Shown here piece after piece: positions 23,953 to 35,222 of a stretch of DNA of 64,000 nt (positions are counted from its first letter, which is position 1; every line of letters begins with the position of its first letter). Under the pieces are notes generated by a model. It saw only the letters and a program-made list of their open reading frames with translations, did no database searches and had not been told where the DNA came from. Made by a program: the position numbers and the translations under genes. Source of the stretch: Schistosoma haematobium (taxonomy: Eukaryota > Platyhelminthes > Trematoda > Strigeidida > Schistosomatidae); assembly GCF_000699445.3 (NCBI RefSeq), contig NC_067198.1:26609536-26673535 (forward strand). Direction: 5' to 3'.

Positions 23953-25580
23953 TTAGATGACTGTTTATCAAAAATATCGCGTCAGAACATTTCACAAGGT
24001 ACCTAAATGTGTGTGGATCACCAGGGTGTACAAGTAGCATGATAGATGAGGTCATGTTTCAACAGAACTAGTGTACTTTAATGTGGCAACAACTGATATC
24101 AGTAACACGAACTTAGCTTATAGTTTGATACAAGATTATACGACGCGTTGTGTGTATCACGTCATAATTTTGTTCATAAAACCGGAAACGTGAGAGTTCT
24201 TTGCATCTAGAAATGGACTATTAAAAGGTTAAGCACACCTTGATTGAAAAAAAGAAGAGAATACCAGTCCTCACGATTACAAGAACACTTCGAGATTGGT
24301 TATGATGGGAATGAAGTATATAGTGAGGTGCCACTGCTTTTCATAAACTCAAACACGAAGCCACGGGATCTGACTGCATAGCTTATGATGCACAATGAAA
24401 CAGATGGAACACTTCTATTCTCATCCCTTATATTCGCTCTCATCAAGTGTCAGGTTAACCGGTCAATTAAGCAAAACAAAGCCACCTCTTTATTGAAGTC
24501 CTTTTTAACAGAGCTGTTGATAGAAAGTGATACCCAACTGCTCTTCAAATTATTAAAATAAAGTCCAATTAACAATAGAAGGTGCAATTAACATGTGAAA
24601 TGGCTTTGACAATTCTAAAATAAAAACGATGAGTAGTACCTGCTGCACGTACTATCACCAAATATAAACAGGCCAACATTTGAAAATAGATTTGTGGGTT
24701 TTTTTCCAGCTCAAAGATTTGTAATATACTTTAGGTAGACGAAACTGATTATTTCATCAGTCGACAATGTCTACCATGATAATAATGAAGGGCCTACTAT
24801 TTAGTTTAGCTGAAGTATTGGATATGCTTTGAGGCCCGAAAATTTTTGGGCTATCTAGAAAGTAGTTCACTATCCTAAATTGTTTGATATGTACTGTGTA
24901 ACTCGTCAGATGGTTAAGGATGCCATTGGAATAAACCCATCGACCAGATGCAAACCATTTTCAGTTCAATCGTTCCACATGTATCACTTGAACAATCAAT
25001 AATCTTCAAATCATAAACTAATGCCTGGCTTACCTACACTACTTTGAGAAACTCTAAAACTGAGAACTCAAAGATTGTTTACAGCGCCACATCACCTTGA
25101 TATGTAGTTAAACTTCACAGGTCAAACAATTGATTCTAAAACTATAAGAGTATGTGACGAAACTTGAAAACATTCTGGCCTACAGAAGCATAAAGGGTAA
25201 GTGAAGCTATGAATTCTCTCCCACATGTCACATGTTATCGTGTATTTTAGATATCTTTATGTATCAGTTGCGAACGAAATTCTTACCGTTCCATGTCACA
25301 TAGCCTTTATCTCAGTTCATAAGTAGTTTACTGTTGTTATTATTCACTATCTAAGTAAACGGTTAGTCAACTGCAACGTGGCAATATTGTATTGATCTAT
25401 AGGTGCAACAAGTATTCGGAGTTTGACAGCATCTTAACCAATAACGCCTTCAATGATCCAGCGCGATTTTCGAACGGGAAGTTTAGTCCTAACGTGATTT
25501 GCATATATCAAACTTTTGCTGTGTTCTTACGCAACAAAAGTACCATTTCAGTTCTAAAAAATCTATCCTGAGCTATACGT
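23953..25580. other. No gene seen
   Basis: AT-rich spacer. No exon, structural RNA or identifiable element found. The last part may include the 5' UTR of the CR1 element. Confidence 0.4.
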
Positions 25581-25804
25581 TCGGTAGATTACTTTTTTTT
25601 GAGTTTCACTATATTTAATAGTTACCTGTGGTTTTGCCTCAGCTTACTATTCGGTTTTTTTTGTTTTTCACGTATAGACTAGTTTCAGTTTACATCACTC
25701 GTTTTGTCCGTTTTTGTCCGTTTTCAGTGTGCATTTTAGTGTTTTTTTTTAAAAAGGTCTTAAGCTTTGCCAGCATCTATAACATAGTTTGCTTCAACAC
25801 CGTC

Positions 25805-27207
25805 ATGAAAAACTCATGCAAACGTCCGGGATGCCGTTTTGCTGTCACAACTGGCATGCAGTGTGACAACTGCAAAGGTTGGTTTCACGAAGCATGCACA
25901 AATCTGACAGCAACTGCTTACAACAAACTCAGCAAGTCAGACCAAAAGTGGGTATGTGTCACGTGCAACACGGACGCAGTAGTCATGCTGAGTAACATCA
26001 TTGTCCTACTGACAGGTCTTCGAAACAAGCTGTCAGTTAACTTGGAATACGACAGTAAAAAAACCGATATACAAACAAGAGCGCGCAACGGACTCAAAAA
26101 TAGGGATGTCGATAGGTATGTCATCGATGGAGCATCCATCAACACTAACGACGACGTGTCGAGGCTCAGTACCATCATTACGTCGACGGTACTAGACTCC
26201 CTAGGCAAACTCGGGTCTCCCAGCTCAGGGTCGCTGAACACAACAGTGGTTCCCAAAAACCCTGCAGGCGATTCGACCCGCGTTAAGAGAGCCCAAAAGA
26301 ACCAGGCATCACCGCCTAAGCCGAGCAACCCAAGTGTTGCTGCACGGAAAATAACTGGTGATTTAGTCGCACAGTCTACCCCCAAGACTGTTCGTCCGGT
26401 CAATAAAGAGCCCAAGATTCATAAACGCACACTGACCTCCAAAAAACAAGTTATTAAACCTGAACCCATCGTGAAACCTGGTAAATTAACAACAGTTCGT
26501 GACGATTCTCTCATTATCATGAACCTCGTCGACAATCCTGACCTTCCTCTCAGTCTGCAGGATAAAAACGACAGGATGCTGTGGGGTGAATTGAACAAAA
26601 GCTCGAACTTCCTAGAATAGAGCCTTTGACGGTCACCCGGCTCACTCGAGGAAAGGATTCTAAGCATCTAAATCACCCGAGGCTTCTCCGAGTAACACTT
26701 AAGAATGCTACCGACGTAGAGGACGTCTTGCTAGCAAGTCACTTACTGAAATCAGATGGTAACGTAAGAATATTGCCCGACATACCGTACTCTGAGCGCA
26801 ATATCATACGAAACGTCCCTAAAGAATCTCGCGAGAAGTTCTTCCGCGGAAGAAACATAGTTGTCCAAGGTATACCGGAAAATGCAGACCCTACTCAATC
26901 AAATTCTGACATCAGGGAATGGAAATTCATCAAACAGTCCTTGAGGCTCAATCACATACTGACTCAGCATGTGACGAGACTAGCCAAGAAGGACGGTGAT
27001 CCTAGACCTCGTCTGATGAAGATAACCTTCCCATCTTCTCACATGGCGGCTGCAGTTCTGGAAGCATTTCGTGCCAACAGACGTCGATTGCCACCTGGAA
27101 TCCACATGCACCCGGATAGGCCATACGAAGTCAGGACCAAGAACAAAGGCAAGCTGGAGCTGACCATTCCACTTGTGGACTGTCTAAACGATAAAAAAAA
27201 CGTGTAA
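25805..27207 (+). pseudogene. CR1 ORF1 protein (PHD-like zinc finger), frameshifted
   Basis: ATG at 25805 opens with a C4HC3 finger: CKRPGC, CDNC, WFHEAC and WVCVTC in that order, typical of CR1 ORF1 proteins. A basic, proline-rich linker follows. The frame ends at 26620 (NFLE, stop) and homologous coding continues in another frame from 26626 with TRLTRGKDSKHLNHPRLLRV and an RRM-like fold candidate (NIVVQGIPENAD onward) to 27207. An insertion or deletion near 26620 broke one ORF of about 465 codons. In the element the protein is presumed to bind the transposon RNA. It is not a host gene. Confidence 0.75.
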
Positions 27208-27267
27208 AGGACAGGGCCTACCACCTCGGCAAACCTCATATAGGTGGGCTACCTGTCCATTCACATA

Positions 27268-28365
27268 AGGTTCATACAGAAAAACAGGACGAAGCTCATG
27301 CGTTCCAAATTGAAAGCATAAACTGCTTATATACGAACGCCGCGAGTTTACCAAACAAACTGGATGAACTACGTGAACTTAGCGACGCTAACAAGGCCCA
27401 TCTGATAGGAATATCTGAAACCTGGACATCTTCTCAGTTCTCGGATCAAGAGTTAGCATTGCCTGGGGGGGTCCCCCAGGGCTCAGTACTAGGGCCTCTT
27501 CTCTTCTTGATTTACATAAATGATCTTCCTCAACAGGTAACGTCAGACTTATTACTTTTTGCCGACGACGTGAAACTTTGGAGAGAGATACGCAACCAAG
27601 ACGATATACAGGCTCTTCAAGAGGATCTGACTCGACTTCATAGTTGGGCAGACGATAACGGACTTACCTTTAACACTTCTAAGTGTAAAGTAGTCCATCT
27701 GCGACATGTCGCAAACTACAGTTACAACTTAGGAAACTCCTCTCTAGTAGTATCCCAAGTCGAAAAAGATTTAGGAGTCCTGGTGCCCCATGACTTAAAG
27801 TCTTACGCTAACTGTGACAAAAATGCCTTCCGAGCAAACCTTGCACTGGTAACGTTGAGGCGCATTTTTGGTCAGTTTGACGGAAGAACTTTCCACACAA
27901 TCTTCAATAGTTTCATCCGTCCCCATTTAGAGTACGGAAACATAGTACTCCCCCTCACTCCAAAAGGATAAGGTCACTTTGGAGCGTATCCAACGGCGAG
28001 CCACGAAATCAGTTCGAGGACTCAAATCTAAGCCTTACGAAGAACGCCTCCGTTCACTAGACCTTTACCCACTAGAATATAGGCGTCTTAGAGGTGATTT
28101 ATTAATGGCTTATAGTATTCTTAACACTTCTGGACATCCTCTTAAACACCTACTTAAGCTTAGTTCGAACAATAACCTAAGGGGTAACACCCAGAAACTG
28201 GAAACACAACATAGCAAGACGGAATGTAGACACAACTTCTACTCCTTAAGAGTTGTCAAAAGCTGGAATTCGCTGCCGGCCGAGCTAGTCCAAGCGACTT
28301 CTCAGGAGTCCTTCAAGAGGCAACTTGACCTATTCTTAAGGACCAAGGACAGCATCGCACTATGA
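27268..28365 (+). pseudogene. CR1 ORF2 with in-frame EN-to-RT deletion, plus frameshift
   Basis: The frame is open from 27268 to the stop at 27969-27971. It starts with the endonuclease (NCLYTNAASLPNKLDEL, then HLIGISETW with the catalytic E) and passes at about 27462 directly into the RT motif PQGSVLGPLLFLIYIND and LLFADDVKLW (catalytic DD). The RT C-terminus continues in another frame from 27979 ([11 protein letters not shown]) to 28365. The fusion keeps the YADD-type box but lacks the first catalytic Asp of RT and most of EN, so it cannot be active. Confidence 0.85.
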
Positions 28366-28499
28366 TTTACCAATTTCTTTTCCTCTTTTATTGTTAACAT
28401 ACCTAGGTTCCTGCCTGGAGGATTTGGTGATCCCCTGCTACTAGACACGGAAGCCTGTTAAGCGAAAGCTTCTTCTATTCCGTCCACAACCATTTGAAC

Positions 28500-28791
28500 C
28501 ATTTGAATGATCGAAACACGACAACCCAGTGTTGCGACGTACAAAGACGTATGTACTATATGGTATGGCAGTTTTAACGAAAACACCAGTTGGTCGTGGT
28601 TGAGTGAAAACAGGTTTAACTGAACACGTTAGATTTGTAGGACTGCTCGTGTAAGAGTTTAGATCCTTATTCATTGGTGCTAGTGAAGGATCCACGAACT
28701 CTCCTGGAAGTTGGAGTGTCGTCCCACAAACTACTTGAGCTGCAGTGTATCAAATATCAGCTTTTGTTGCAATGCGAATACCAAATAAGAT
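28500..28791 (-). mobile_element. Left half of older Gypsy copy (integrase C-terminal region)
   Basis: Aligns with 29770-30055 of the intact element (for example tgtactatat..., and tgcgaatacc followed by the break). It stops exactly at the TSD AGAT (28788-28791) next to the young element's 3' LTR. The left edge against the CR1 element is not sharp; homology is clear from about 28510. Confidence 0.75.
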
Positions 28792-29113
28792 TGATGATGT
28801 CACAGGTATTCAGTGTTTGACAACGCTTCTATCAGTAACACCTTCTAATATATTTCGTTCCCACCAGAGAAATCAAAAGACAGAGTCGAGGAGACCGGAA
28901 GAGTATATTTGGCGATGACCAATATACCGGAATTCTCTGATCTAATCTAGCTAGCGATTGCGGTTGATGTTGAGCACGGCGTTACCACACGTGATCTGGT
29001 GCGGATGCATGACCGAGCGCCTTCAGCTAGATGAGTCCACTAAAATATATGGTCAGCATCCAATGTCGAAAACTTACAGGGCTATTTATTTTGGGGATTT
29101 ATTTACCGCTACA
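28792..29113 (-). repeat. 3' LTR of the Gypsy element
   Basis: 322 bp. Differs from the 5' LTR by four transitions and one 1-nt indel (about 1.2 percent substitutions). Confidence 0.95.
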
Positions 29114-29130
29114 GATCACTCCTCCCCTAG
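29114..29130 (-). other. Polypurine tract next to the 3' LTR
   Basis: On the minus strand CTAGGGGAGGAGTGATC lies directly before the 3' LTR. This is the expected place for the plus-strand primer. Confidence 0.7.
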
Positions 29131-29459
29131 TGGGGCAGTGCCGACCCTAAGACGTGGCCAGCCAGAAGTTTAGACCCAACGAGTTTGTCGTTGGTAAACA
29201 CTCTTCTGATAGCTTACTAAATTTAGCAGCGTCTGGTCGTCTTTCCTTACTATATGGGACCGAGGTACAACATAGTTACAACGAAAATTTCGACTCCTCG
29301 TAAACTGCATCGTCCTTTTCCAGCCGTCCTGGAAAAGTAAAAAGAAAGTGTAAGTGCATGTTTTTTTAATTAAAAAATATAAATATATAAGCATATTAAA
29401 ATTGCTTTTTTTTTAAAATAATATATTTCTTAAAAAGAAAGATCGAGATAATATAAAAT

Positions 29460-30640
29460 GTCGAGTAGTGCCTTACGTGCAATAGTCGTTTAAATGTTCT
29501 GGAAATCTCACTCTTCTTCCAGAACGCGTCGTTTTAGGTATATTTTCAGATACATTCGGAGTATCATCGCTAGTGTTGGTTGTCGGTTGAGGAATTATGA
29601 GTGTAGGAGTCGTGTTGTGCGATTGTACCGAAGGAAAGTCGTCGTGAATAGGATTTTCTTCTAAATACGCTGCTTTTAAGCGATCGATGCTGATGCTATC
29701 GTTGGTTCCGTTCTTATCGACTATATAGTACTTAGATTCACATTAAAGAACTTTGAAAGGTCCTTCGTATGCTGATTCAAATGGTCGTCGATGTGAGTCT
29801 CGACGAACGAAAACGTGTGTACTATATCGTAAGTCAGGTTGAACGAAAACATCGGTGGATTGTGATCGAGTGGAAGCAGGTTTAACTGAACGCATTGCGT
29901 TTGTAAGCCTGTTCGTGTAGGAGGTAAGATCCATGTTCATTGAAGAAGATTAAGGATCCACGAATTCTCCTGGAAGTCGAAGTGTCGTTCCTTGAACGAG
30001 TTGAGCCGCAGTGTATCCAATGTCAGCTTTCACTGCATTGCGAATACCTAGTGAGACGAGTGGAAGAGCGTCGGTCCACTGTGAAACGTTTGCAACTGAT
30101 AGTGAAGCTTTTAATTTTCGGTGAAAACGTTCTACCAACCCGTTTGCTTGTGGGTGGTAGGCGGTCGTCCAGAAGCGAGTGATTCCTAAAAGTGTGGTCA
30201 GACGACGGAAAAGATCGGATTCAAACTGACGTCCGCGATCTGTAACGATGGTTGAAGGGTAGCCGAAGTTTGCTACCCACCGTTCGACGAAGGTGGGGGC
30301 CACTGTTTCGGCAGTAATGTCCTTGATAGGTACTGCTTCTGGCCATCGAGTGAAACGGTCTACGCATGTTAAGAGATAAGAGTATCCATTTGAATCTGGT
30401 AAAGGTCCTACCAAATCCAGATGGACATGGTCGAAACGAGCATCGGGAGTTTTAAATGAGCCTAAGGGACATTTATTGTGTCTGATAACCTTAGATTTTT
30501 GGCAGCTTACACAGGAGCGTGCCCACTCCCTCACGTCTTTATTCATGCCAGGCCAGCAAAATCTTTCTGCTATAAGCTTGATGGTTGCACGAACACTTGG
30601 ATGAGATAGTTTGTGCAATGTATTGAAGACATTGCGTCGA
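29460..30640 (-). pseudogene. Gypsy integrase with GPF/Y-like module
   Basis: The frame 30618-29950 has the zinc-binding set H2-x3-H6-x29-C36-x2-C39 and the catalytic triad D68, D127, E163 (D-x58-D-x35-E) in [16 protein letters not shown] and LVERFHRK. The coding sequence continues across a frame change into FVRRDSHRRPFESAYEGPFK, a GPF/Y-type C-terminal module, and ends TRSGRRVRFPEHLNDYC near 29480. Integrases of this type insert the DNA copy. All catalytic residues survive, but the frame is broken after residue 222. Confidence 0.88.
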
Positions 30641-30824
30641 TAATGTTTCGGAAAGATTGGGCGATCCCTACCTGTAGATGTGTCACAAAGTAAGGTTCCT
30701 TACCTGTTCCCATCTGTTTGATGCGTAGTTTAAGTGTTGTGGACGATAACTCGTGCTGAAGATCACTGTCTTCTTTTTGAAGCTCGGCGAGTTTAAGAAG
30801 GTCGATTCCTTGGAAACTGTTCAA

Positions 30825-31960
30825 GGAAGTTATGCGAGATAAGGCGTCTGCAACTACATTGTTTGCTCCAGAGATGTGTTGAATGTCTGAAGTAAACTGA
30901 GAAATGTAGTCCAGTTGTCAAGACTCACGGGGAGAGTACTTGTCTGAAGTAGAGCTTAGAGAGAAGGTGAGTGGTTTATGGTCAGTGAAAAGAGTGAATT
31001 CACGGTCTTTGATGTAGTGTTGAAAATGCCATGCAGCACAATACATAGCTAGGAGTTCCCTACTGAATGTGCTGTACCTCGATTCAGTGTCTAGCAGTCT
31101 TCGAGAGAAAATGTCAAAAGTTGCCAGGAGTTGTCAACCCATTGTTGTAAGACTCCTCCGATTGCTGAGTCGGATGCGTCTACTGCGATGCTAATGGGTG
31201 CTTGAGTGTCCTGATGTGCAAGCATTGTTGCTTTAGCAGTAAGTTCCTTAATTGTGGAGAATGCTTTTCGTGCGGTATCGTCCAAATTAATGGATTTCGC
31301 GTTTCCACGAAGTGGGTCGGTCAGAGGTTTCATATGTAATTCGCATTTCGGTATGAAACGTCTATAGAAACTTACAAGGCCGTTGAACGTGCGTAATTGC
31401 TTGACGGTGGTCGGTTCTGGGTAATCCAGAATGGCCGCCACTTTGGTTCTAAGAGGTCGGATACCTTGAGCATCGATAGTGTGTCCCAGAAAGTCTAATG
31501 AGTCGGTCCCGATTTGGCATTTCTGAACGTTTACAGTGTTGCCATGTTTTTGTAATCGTTCGAAAACAAGATCCAGATGCTTGAGATGTGTTTCTCTGTC
31601 CGGACTTGCGATTAGACCGTCATCAACATACGCATGTACGAAGTTGAGACCTCGAAAAGCGTCGTCTATGAATTTTTGGAATGTTTGAGCAGCGTTCCTT
31701 AGACCGAAAGGCATTCGCAAAAATTCATAGAGTCCGAAAGGAGTTATGATAGCTGTTTTCGGTATGTCGTCAGTAGCCATAGGGATTTGGTTATACGCTT
31801 TAGCCAAGTCGATTTTCGAAAAGACAGTTGTACCTTTCAAGGTAGCTGTCAAATCGTGAATGTGAGGCAACGGGTAACGATCGGGAATGGTTTTCGCGTC
31901 CAATCGCCGATAGTCACCAGTTGGACGCCAATCGTTGCTGTCCTTATAGGGACCATGTGC
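30825..31960 (-). pseudogene. Gypsy reverse transcriptase and RNase H
   Basis: RT motifs: SKIDLAKAY (catalytic D), LRMPFGLRNAAQTFQ and YVDDGLIAS (YVDD box; ORF residues D32, D94, D95). RNase H begins SIAVDASDSAIGGVL, and after a frameshift near 31100 continues with YSTFSRELLAMYCA and FTLFTDHKPLT. Another frameshift near 31950 separates it from the protease. Coding capacity is otherwise well preserved, consistent with the young LTRs. Confidence 0.9.
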
Positions 31961-32379
31961 AACGGAGATGCATATGGGCTACTTGACGGTCGTATGATTC
32001 CTAAGTCTATCATATGGTCGAACTCGTTTTTCGCCAACCTTAGCTTTTCGGGGGCTAGTCGTCGTGCTTTAGGAAATTCAGGTGGTCCTGTAGTCGTGAT
32101 GTGATGTGTAACGTTGCTGGTTACACACGGTAATCTCGGTTGAGTTTGTTGTATCTCAGGATACTTATCGAGCAGTGGCTGATAGAGTGGGTCTATCATA
32201 TGTTTAACTGTGACTGGGGATACTCTACAACCAGTAAAAGAAGTTACGCAAACGGATAATTTAGTGTTTCCGTCTACTAGCTTCCGTTTGTGCGTGTCGA
32301 TGATCAGATTATGGTGTTGTAGAAGATCCATACTAATGATTGGCATAAAAACATCTGCAACAACGAAGATCCAGTGAAT

Positions 32380-32590
32380 GGGTTTGCGTAAACCCACGTT
32401 AAGGTAAACGTACCTTTTGCCATACGTAGCGATCGGTTTTCCGTTTGCCGCCTGTAAGTTTAGGGTCGATTCGTGTAGTCGGTCGTTAGGATTTGCTGGG
32501 AGAACGCTAACTTCTGCGCCATTGTCGACGAGATAGCGAACTCTCGTTGTCACATCTGTGACGAATAACAGACGGCTATGTTCGCCGGCT
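32380..32590 (-). pseudogene. Gypsy aspartic protease domain with altered active-site triplet
   Basis: The motif is RYLVDNGAEVSVLP, where family members usually have D-T/S-G. The catalytic Asp codon is at 32526-32524 and is kept. The following Thr/Ser is Asn. The protease shares its frame with the region up to the frameshift at about 31950 and lies in the -1 frame relative to the Gag knuckle. Confidence 0.75.
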
Positions 32591-32857
32591 ACGGTTGCCG
32601 TTAACGCGTGCCGGCTTGGAAGTTTCCCGAATTGTTTTTCGAATCAGTCGGTTTCGTGTTGGGAAAATTGCAGGGTTTTCTGCAATTTCTGGAAAACTTT
32701 CCATACTGGTTATGATACCAGCACCAGTCGGGGTTATCTGTCTCTCGTGGTCTAGAGACAGATCGCTTACGTGAAATGCTTCTACGTGGAGTGCGCGATC
32801 TCTAACGGTCGGTACGAAGACTAAGATAACGCGTGAGTGTGTGACATAACTCGGTCA

Positions 32858-32871
32858 TATCATTCTGAGTC
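32858..32871. repeat. Left target-site duplication of RTE copy B
   Basis: tatcattctgagtc, identical to 34143-34156. Confidence 0.9.
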
Positions 32872-34142
32872 AACTCCGCCTGTAGCTCTTATAGGGTTGC
32901 TTCCGGTCCCAAGCCCGGGTAAATGAGGAGGGTTGGGCATGGGGTTATGACGCTTCATGGTGAAAGCCGAGTTCCTTCGGAAGCCACGAGGCCGATGCCC
33001 CTTCTAACAACCAGAGCAAAAATTTTTATAGGTACATGGAACGTTCGAACAATGTGGGAAACCGGGAAGACCAGTCAAATAGCAATGGAAATGAGGAGAT
33101 ACAACTTAGCAGTACTGGGAATCAGCGAAACCCACTGGACCCAAGCTGGACAGAAAAGGCTAGCTACGGGAGAGATGCTGCTATCCTCCGGTCACGAAGA
33201 GGACAATGCTCCACACACTCAGGGAGTCGCTCTTATGCTGTCCAAAGTAGCACGAAATGCACTTGTAGGATGGGAATCTCACGGATCCAGAATCATCAAA
33301 GCATCATTCAAAACAAAGAAGGAGGGATCTTAATGAATATTATCCAATGTTATGCACCCACCAATGATAGCAACGACGACATTAAAGATCAGTTCTACGA
33401 GCGGCTGCAGTCAGTGATAGAGAAATGCCAAAGAAAGGACCTCACCATTCTAATTGGAGATCTAAATGCCAAAGTCGGAATAGACAACACTGGATATGAA
33501 GATATTATGGGACGACATGGACTGGGAGAAAGAAACGAAAATGGAGAAAGATTTGCAAATCTATGTGCATTCAACAAATTGGTCATAGGAGGCACAATAT
33601 TTCCACACAAGCGTATACACAAGGCTACATGGATCTCACCAGACCACGCTACAGAGAACCAAATAGATCATATTTGCATCAACAAAAAATTCCGAAGGAC
33701 AATGGAAGATGTGAGAACCAGGAGAGGTGCTGACGTAGCTTCAGATCACCACCTAGTTGTAGCCAATTTGAAACTGAAGCTAAAAAAGAACTGGACAAGT
33801 GGACAAACAGCAATACAAAGGTTCAATACAGCCTTCCTTCGAGATACTGTCAAACTCAATGAATTCAAGATAGCTCTTAACAACAGGTTCCAAACGGATA
33901 GGACATACATTACGCAAATCGTCAAACTGCATCACGAGACAAGCCCTAACTTGGAATCCTGAAGGGAAGCAAAAAAGAGGAAGGCCAAAGAACACATTGC
34001 GTCGGATAATAGAAGCAGATATGAAAAGGATGAATTACAACTGGACGGAGCTAGAAAGGATTGCCCAGGACAGGGTTGGATGGAGAATGCTGGTGAGCGG
34101 CCTATGCAACTTCACGAGGAGTAACAGGCGTAAGTAAGTAAG
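32872..34142 (+). mobile_element. RTE copy B inserted into Gypsy gag; internally deleted
   Basis: Has the family 5' start and a largely intact endonuclease in two overlapping frames: [16 protein letters not shown] start, ISETHW, LIGDLNAKVG, and SDHHLVVANL. Right after ALNNRFQ (about 33896) it jumps to the extreme 3' end of the RT ORF ([14 protein letters not shown] region) and the terminal (agta/taag)n-like tail gtaagtaagtaagt. The entire RT core is missing. Perfect 14-bp duplications flank it, so it arrived after the Gypsy element. Confidence 0.93.
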
Positions 34143-34156
34143 TATCATTCTGAGTC
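34143..34156. repeat. Right target-site duplication of RTE copy B
   Basis: tatcattctgagtc, identical to 32858-32871. Confidence 0.9.
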
Positions 34157-34880
34157 GTTTGAAGTTTTTCTTTGACTGAAAATACCTCGGTAGTAGAAGG
34201 TTTCGTAATTTCTAAAATGCGGTCAGCAGATGCAGCTAGCTCGTCTAAGTCGTTGTTCTGAAACGAGACCAGAACTGCTTGCACCTGTTGGGGAAGTTTT
34301 GACAAGAAGAGTTGTTTGAATAGACCTTCGTCGTAAGTTCTTGGGCCTATTACCTCTCTCATCCGTTGCAACATGTCCGTCGCAGAACCGTGTTGCAGGT
34401 CGATGTTATTGAAGAGTTGATCTAACCTTTGTCGATCGGTTAGGTCTCCTCGTTTAAGAATCGAGCATTTTAAGATTTCGTAAGGATCGGAAACATCACT
34501 ACTAAACATACTAGGTGTTACGTACCTGTTGAGTTCGCGCGGTAGTGCCTTGACTACTGCGAGGAACTGTGCACGTGTGTCGATCACGCCGTGCTCGGAG
34601 AAGTCGGCTTCTGCGTAGCAGAACCAGGCTTCGATGTTGTCGGGCCAGAAAGGCATCAGTTGAAACGAAGGTGGGGACAAAGTCTTAAGCTTGAGTACTT
34701 TAGGTGTCTGTTCAGTCATGATGAAGTATGAAGTACGATAATGAACGAGGGGAAAAAATATATATATCCAAGAAAAAACACGAAAAAAAATCACAATGTT
34801 TAAAAAAAATAAAAAATAAGGCAACGATATATAAAAATCCCAAAAAGGAACAGACTCACAGTTGCAATTAGGTGTACCAG

Positions 34881-34898
34881 ATCACGTCGGGTTCACCA
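34881..34898 (-). other. Primer-binding site, tRNA-Trp type
   Basis: Plus-strand ATCACGTCGGGTTCACCA differs at one position from the 3' end of eukaryotic tRNA-Trp with CCA, as I recall that tRNA. It lies 1 nt from the 5' LTR. CsRn1-group elements use tRNA-Trp. Confidence 0.8.
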
Positions 34899-34899
34899 A

Positions 34900-35222
34900 T
34901 GATGATGTCACAGGTATTCAGTGTTTGACAACGCTTCTATCAGTAACACCTTCTAATATATTTCGTTCCCACCAAGAGAAATCAAAAGACAGAGTCGAGG
35001 AGATCGGAAGAGTATATTTGGCGATGACCAATATACCGGAATTCTCTGATCTAATCTGGCTAGCGATTGCGGTTGATGTTGAGCACGGCGTTACCACACG
35101 TGATCTGGTGCGGATGCATGACCGAGCGCCTTCAGCTAGATGAGTCCACTAAAACATATGGTCAGCATCCAATGTCGAAAACTTACAGGGCTATTTACTT
35201 TGGGGATTTATTTACCGCTACA
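34900..35222 (-). repeat. 5' LTR of the Gypsy element
   Basis: 323 bp, starts TGTAGCGG and ends CATCATCA on the minus strand. Partner LTR at 28792-29113. Confidence 0.95.

Larger units (their letters stand above)
25600..28440 (+). mobile_element. CR1-clade non-LTR retrotransposon, internally deleted
   Basis: Order: leader, ORF1 with a PHD-like finger and a C-terminal domain, ORF2 start with endonuclease, then RT from the GVPQGSVLGPL motif to the C-terminus. The endonuclease is cut after about 50 residues and joined to the RT palm, so most EN and the RT fingers are missing. Domain order and RT style fit the CR1 clade (Perere/SR1 type in schistosomes). The exact ends are uncertain. Confidence 0.85.
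32600..34719 (-). pseudogene. Gypsy gag, interrupted by an RTE insertion
   Basis: Starts at ATG 34719-34717 (MTEQTPKV). The matrix/capsid-like part (PFWPDNIEAWFCYAEADF, then LPRELNRY and FKQLFLSKLPQQVQAVL) runs to about 34157, where the RTE copy begins. On its far side gag resumes (MTELCHTL), passes one in-frame stop, and reaches the knuckle CWYH-x9-CRKPC at 32723-32670. Gag forms the particle that packages element RNA. The CHCC spacing is typical of the CsRn1/Boudicca group. Confidence 0.85.
28792..35222 (-). mobile_element. Ty3/Gypsy LTR retrotransposon, CsRn1/Boudicca-type, nearly complete
   Basis: Reads right to left: 5' LTR, primer site, gag, protease, RT, RNase H, integrase, polypurine tract, 3' LTR. 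LTRs begin TG and end CA, and 4-bp duplications AGAT flank them (28788-28791, 35223-35226). The Gag knuckle is C-x2-H-x9-C-x3-C and the primer site matches tRNA-Trp; both mark the CsRn1/Kabuki/Boudicca group. Frameshifts occur near 31950 and 31100 and a stop in gag, so this copy is not autonomous. An RTE copy interrupts gag. Without it, the element is about 5.15 kb. Confidence 0.93.

Noticed and set aside
25918..26415. Minus-strand 165-codon ORF
   Set aside because: Antisense shadow of CR1 ORF1, whose plus frame has a clear PHD-like finger.
33036..33962. Long ORF as a host endonuclease gene (craniofacial development protein 2-like)
   Set aside because: It is the endonuclease of RTE copy B, bounded by target duplications. 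The annotation name comes from a domesticated RTE domain elsewhere.
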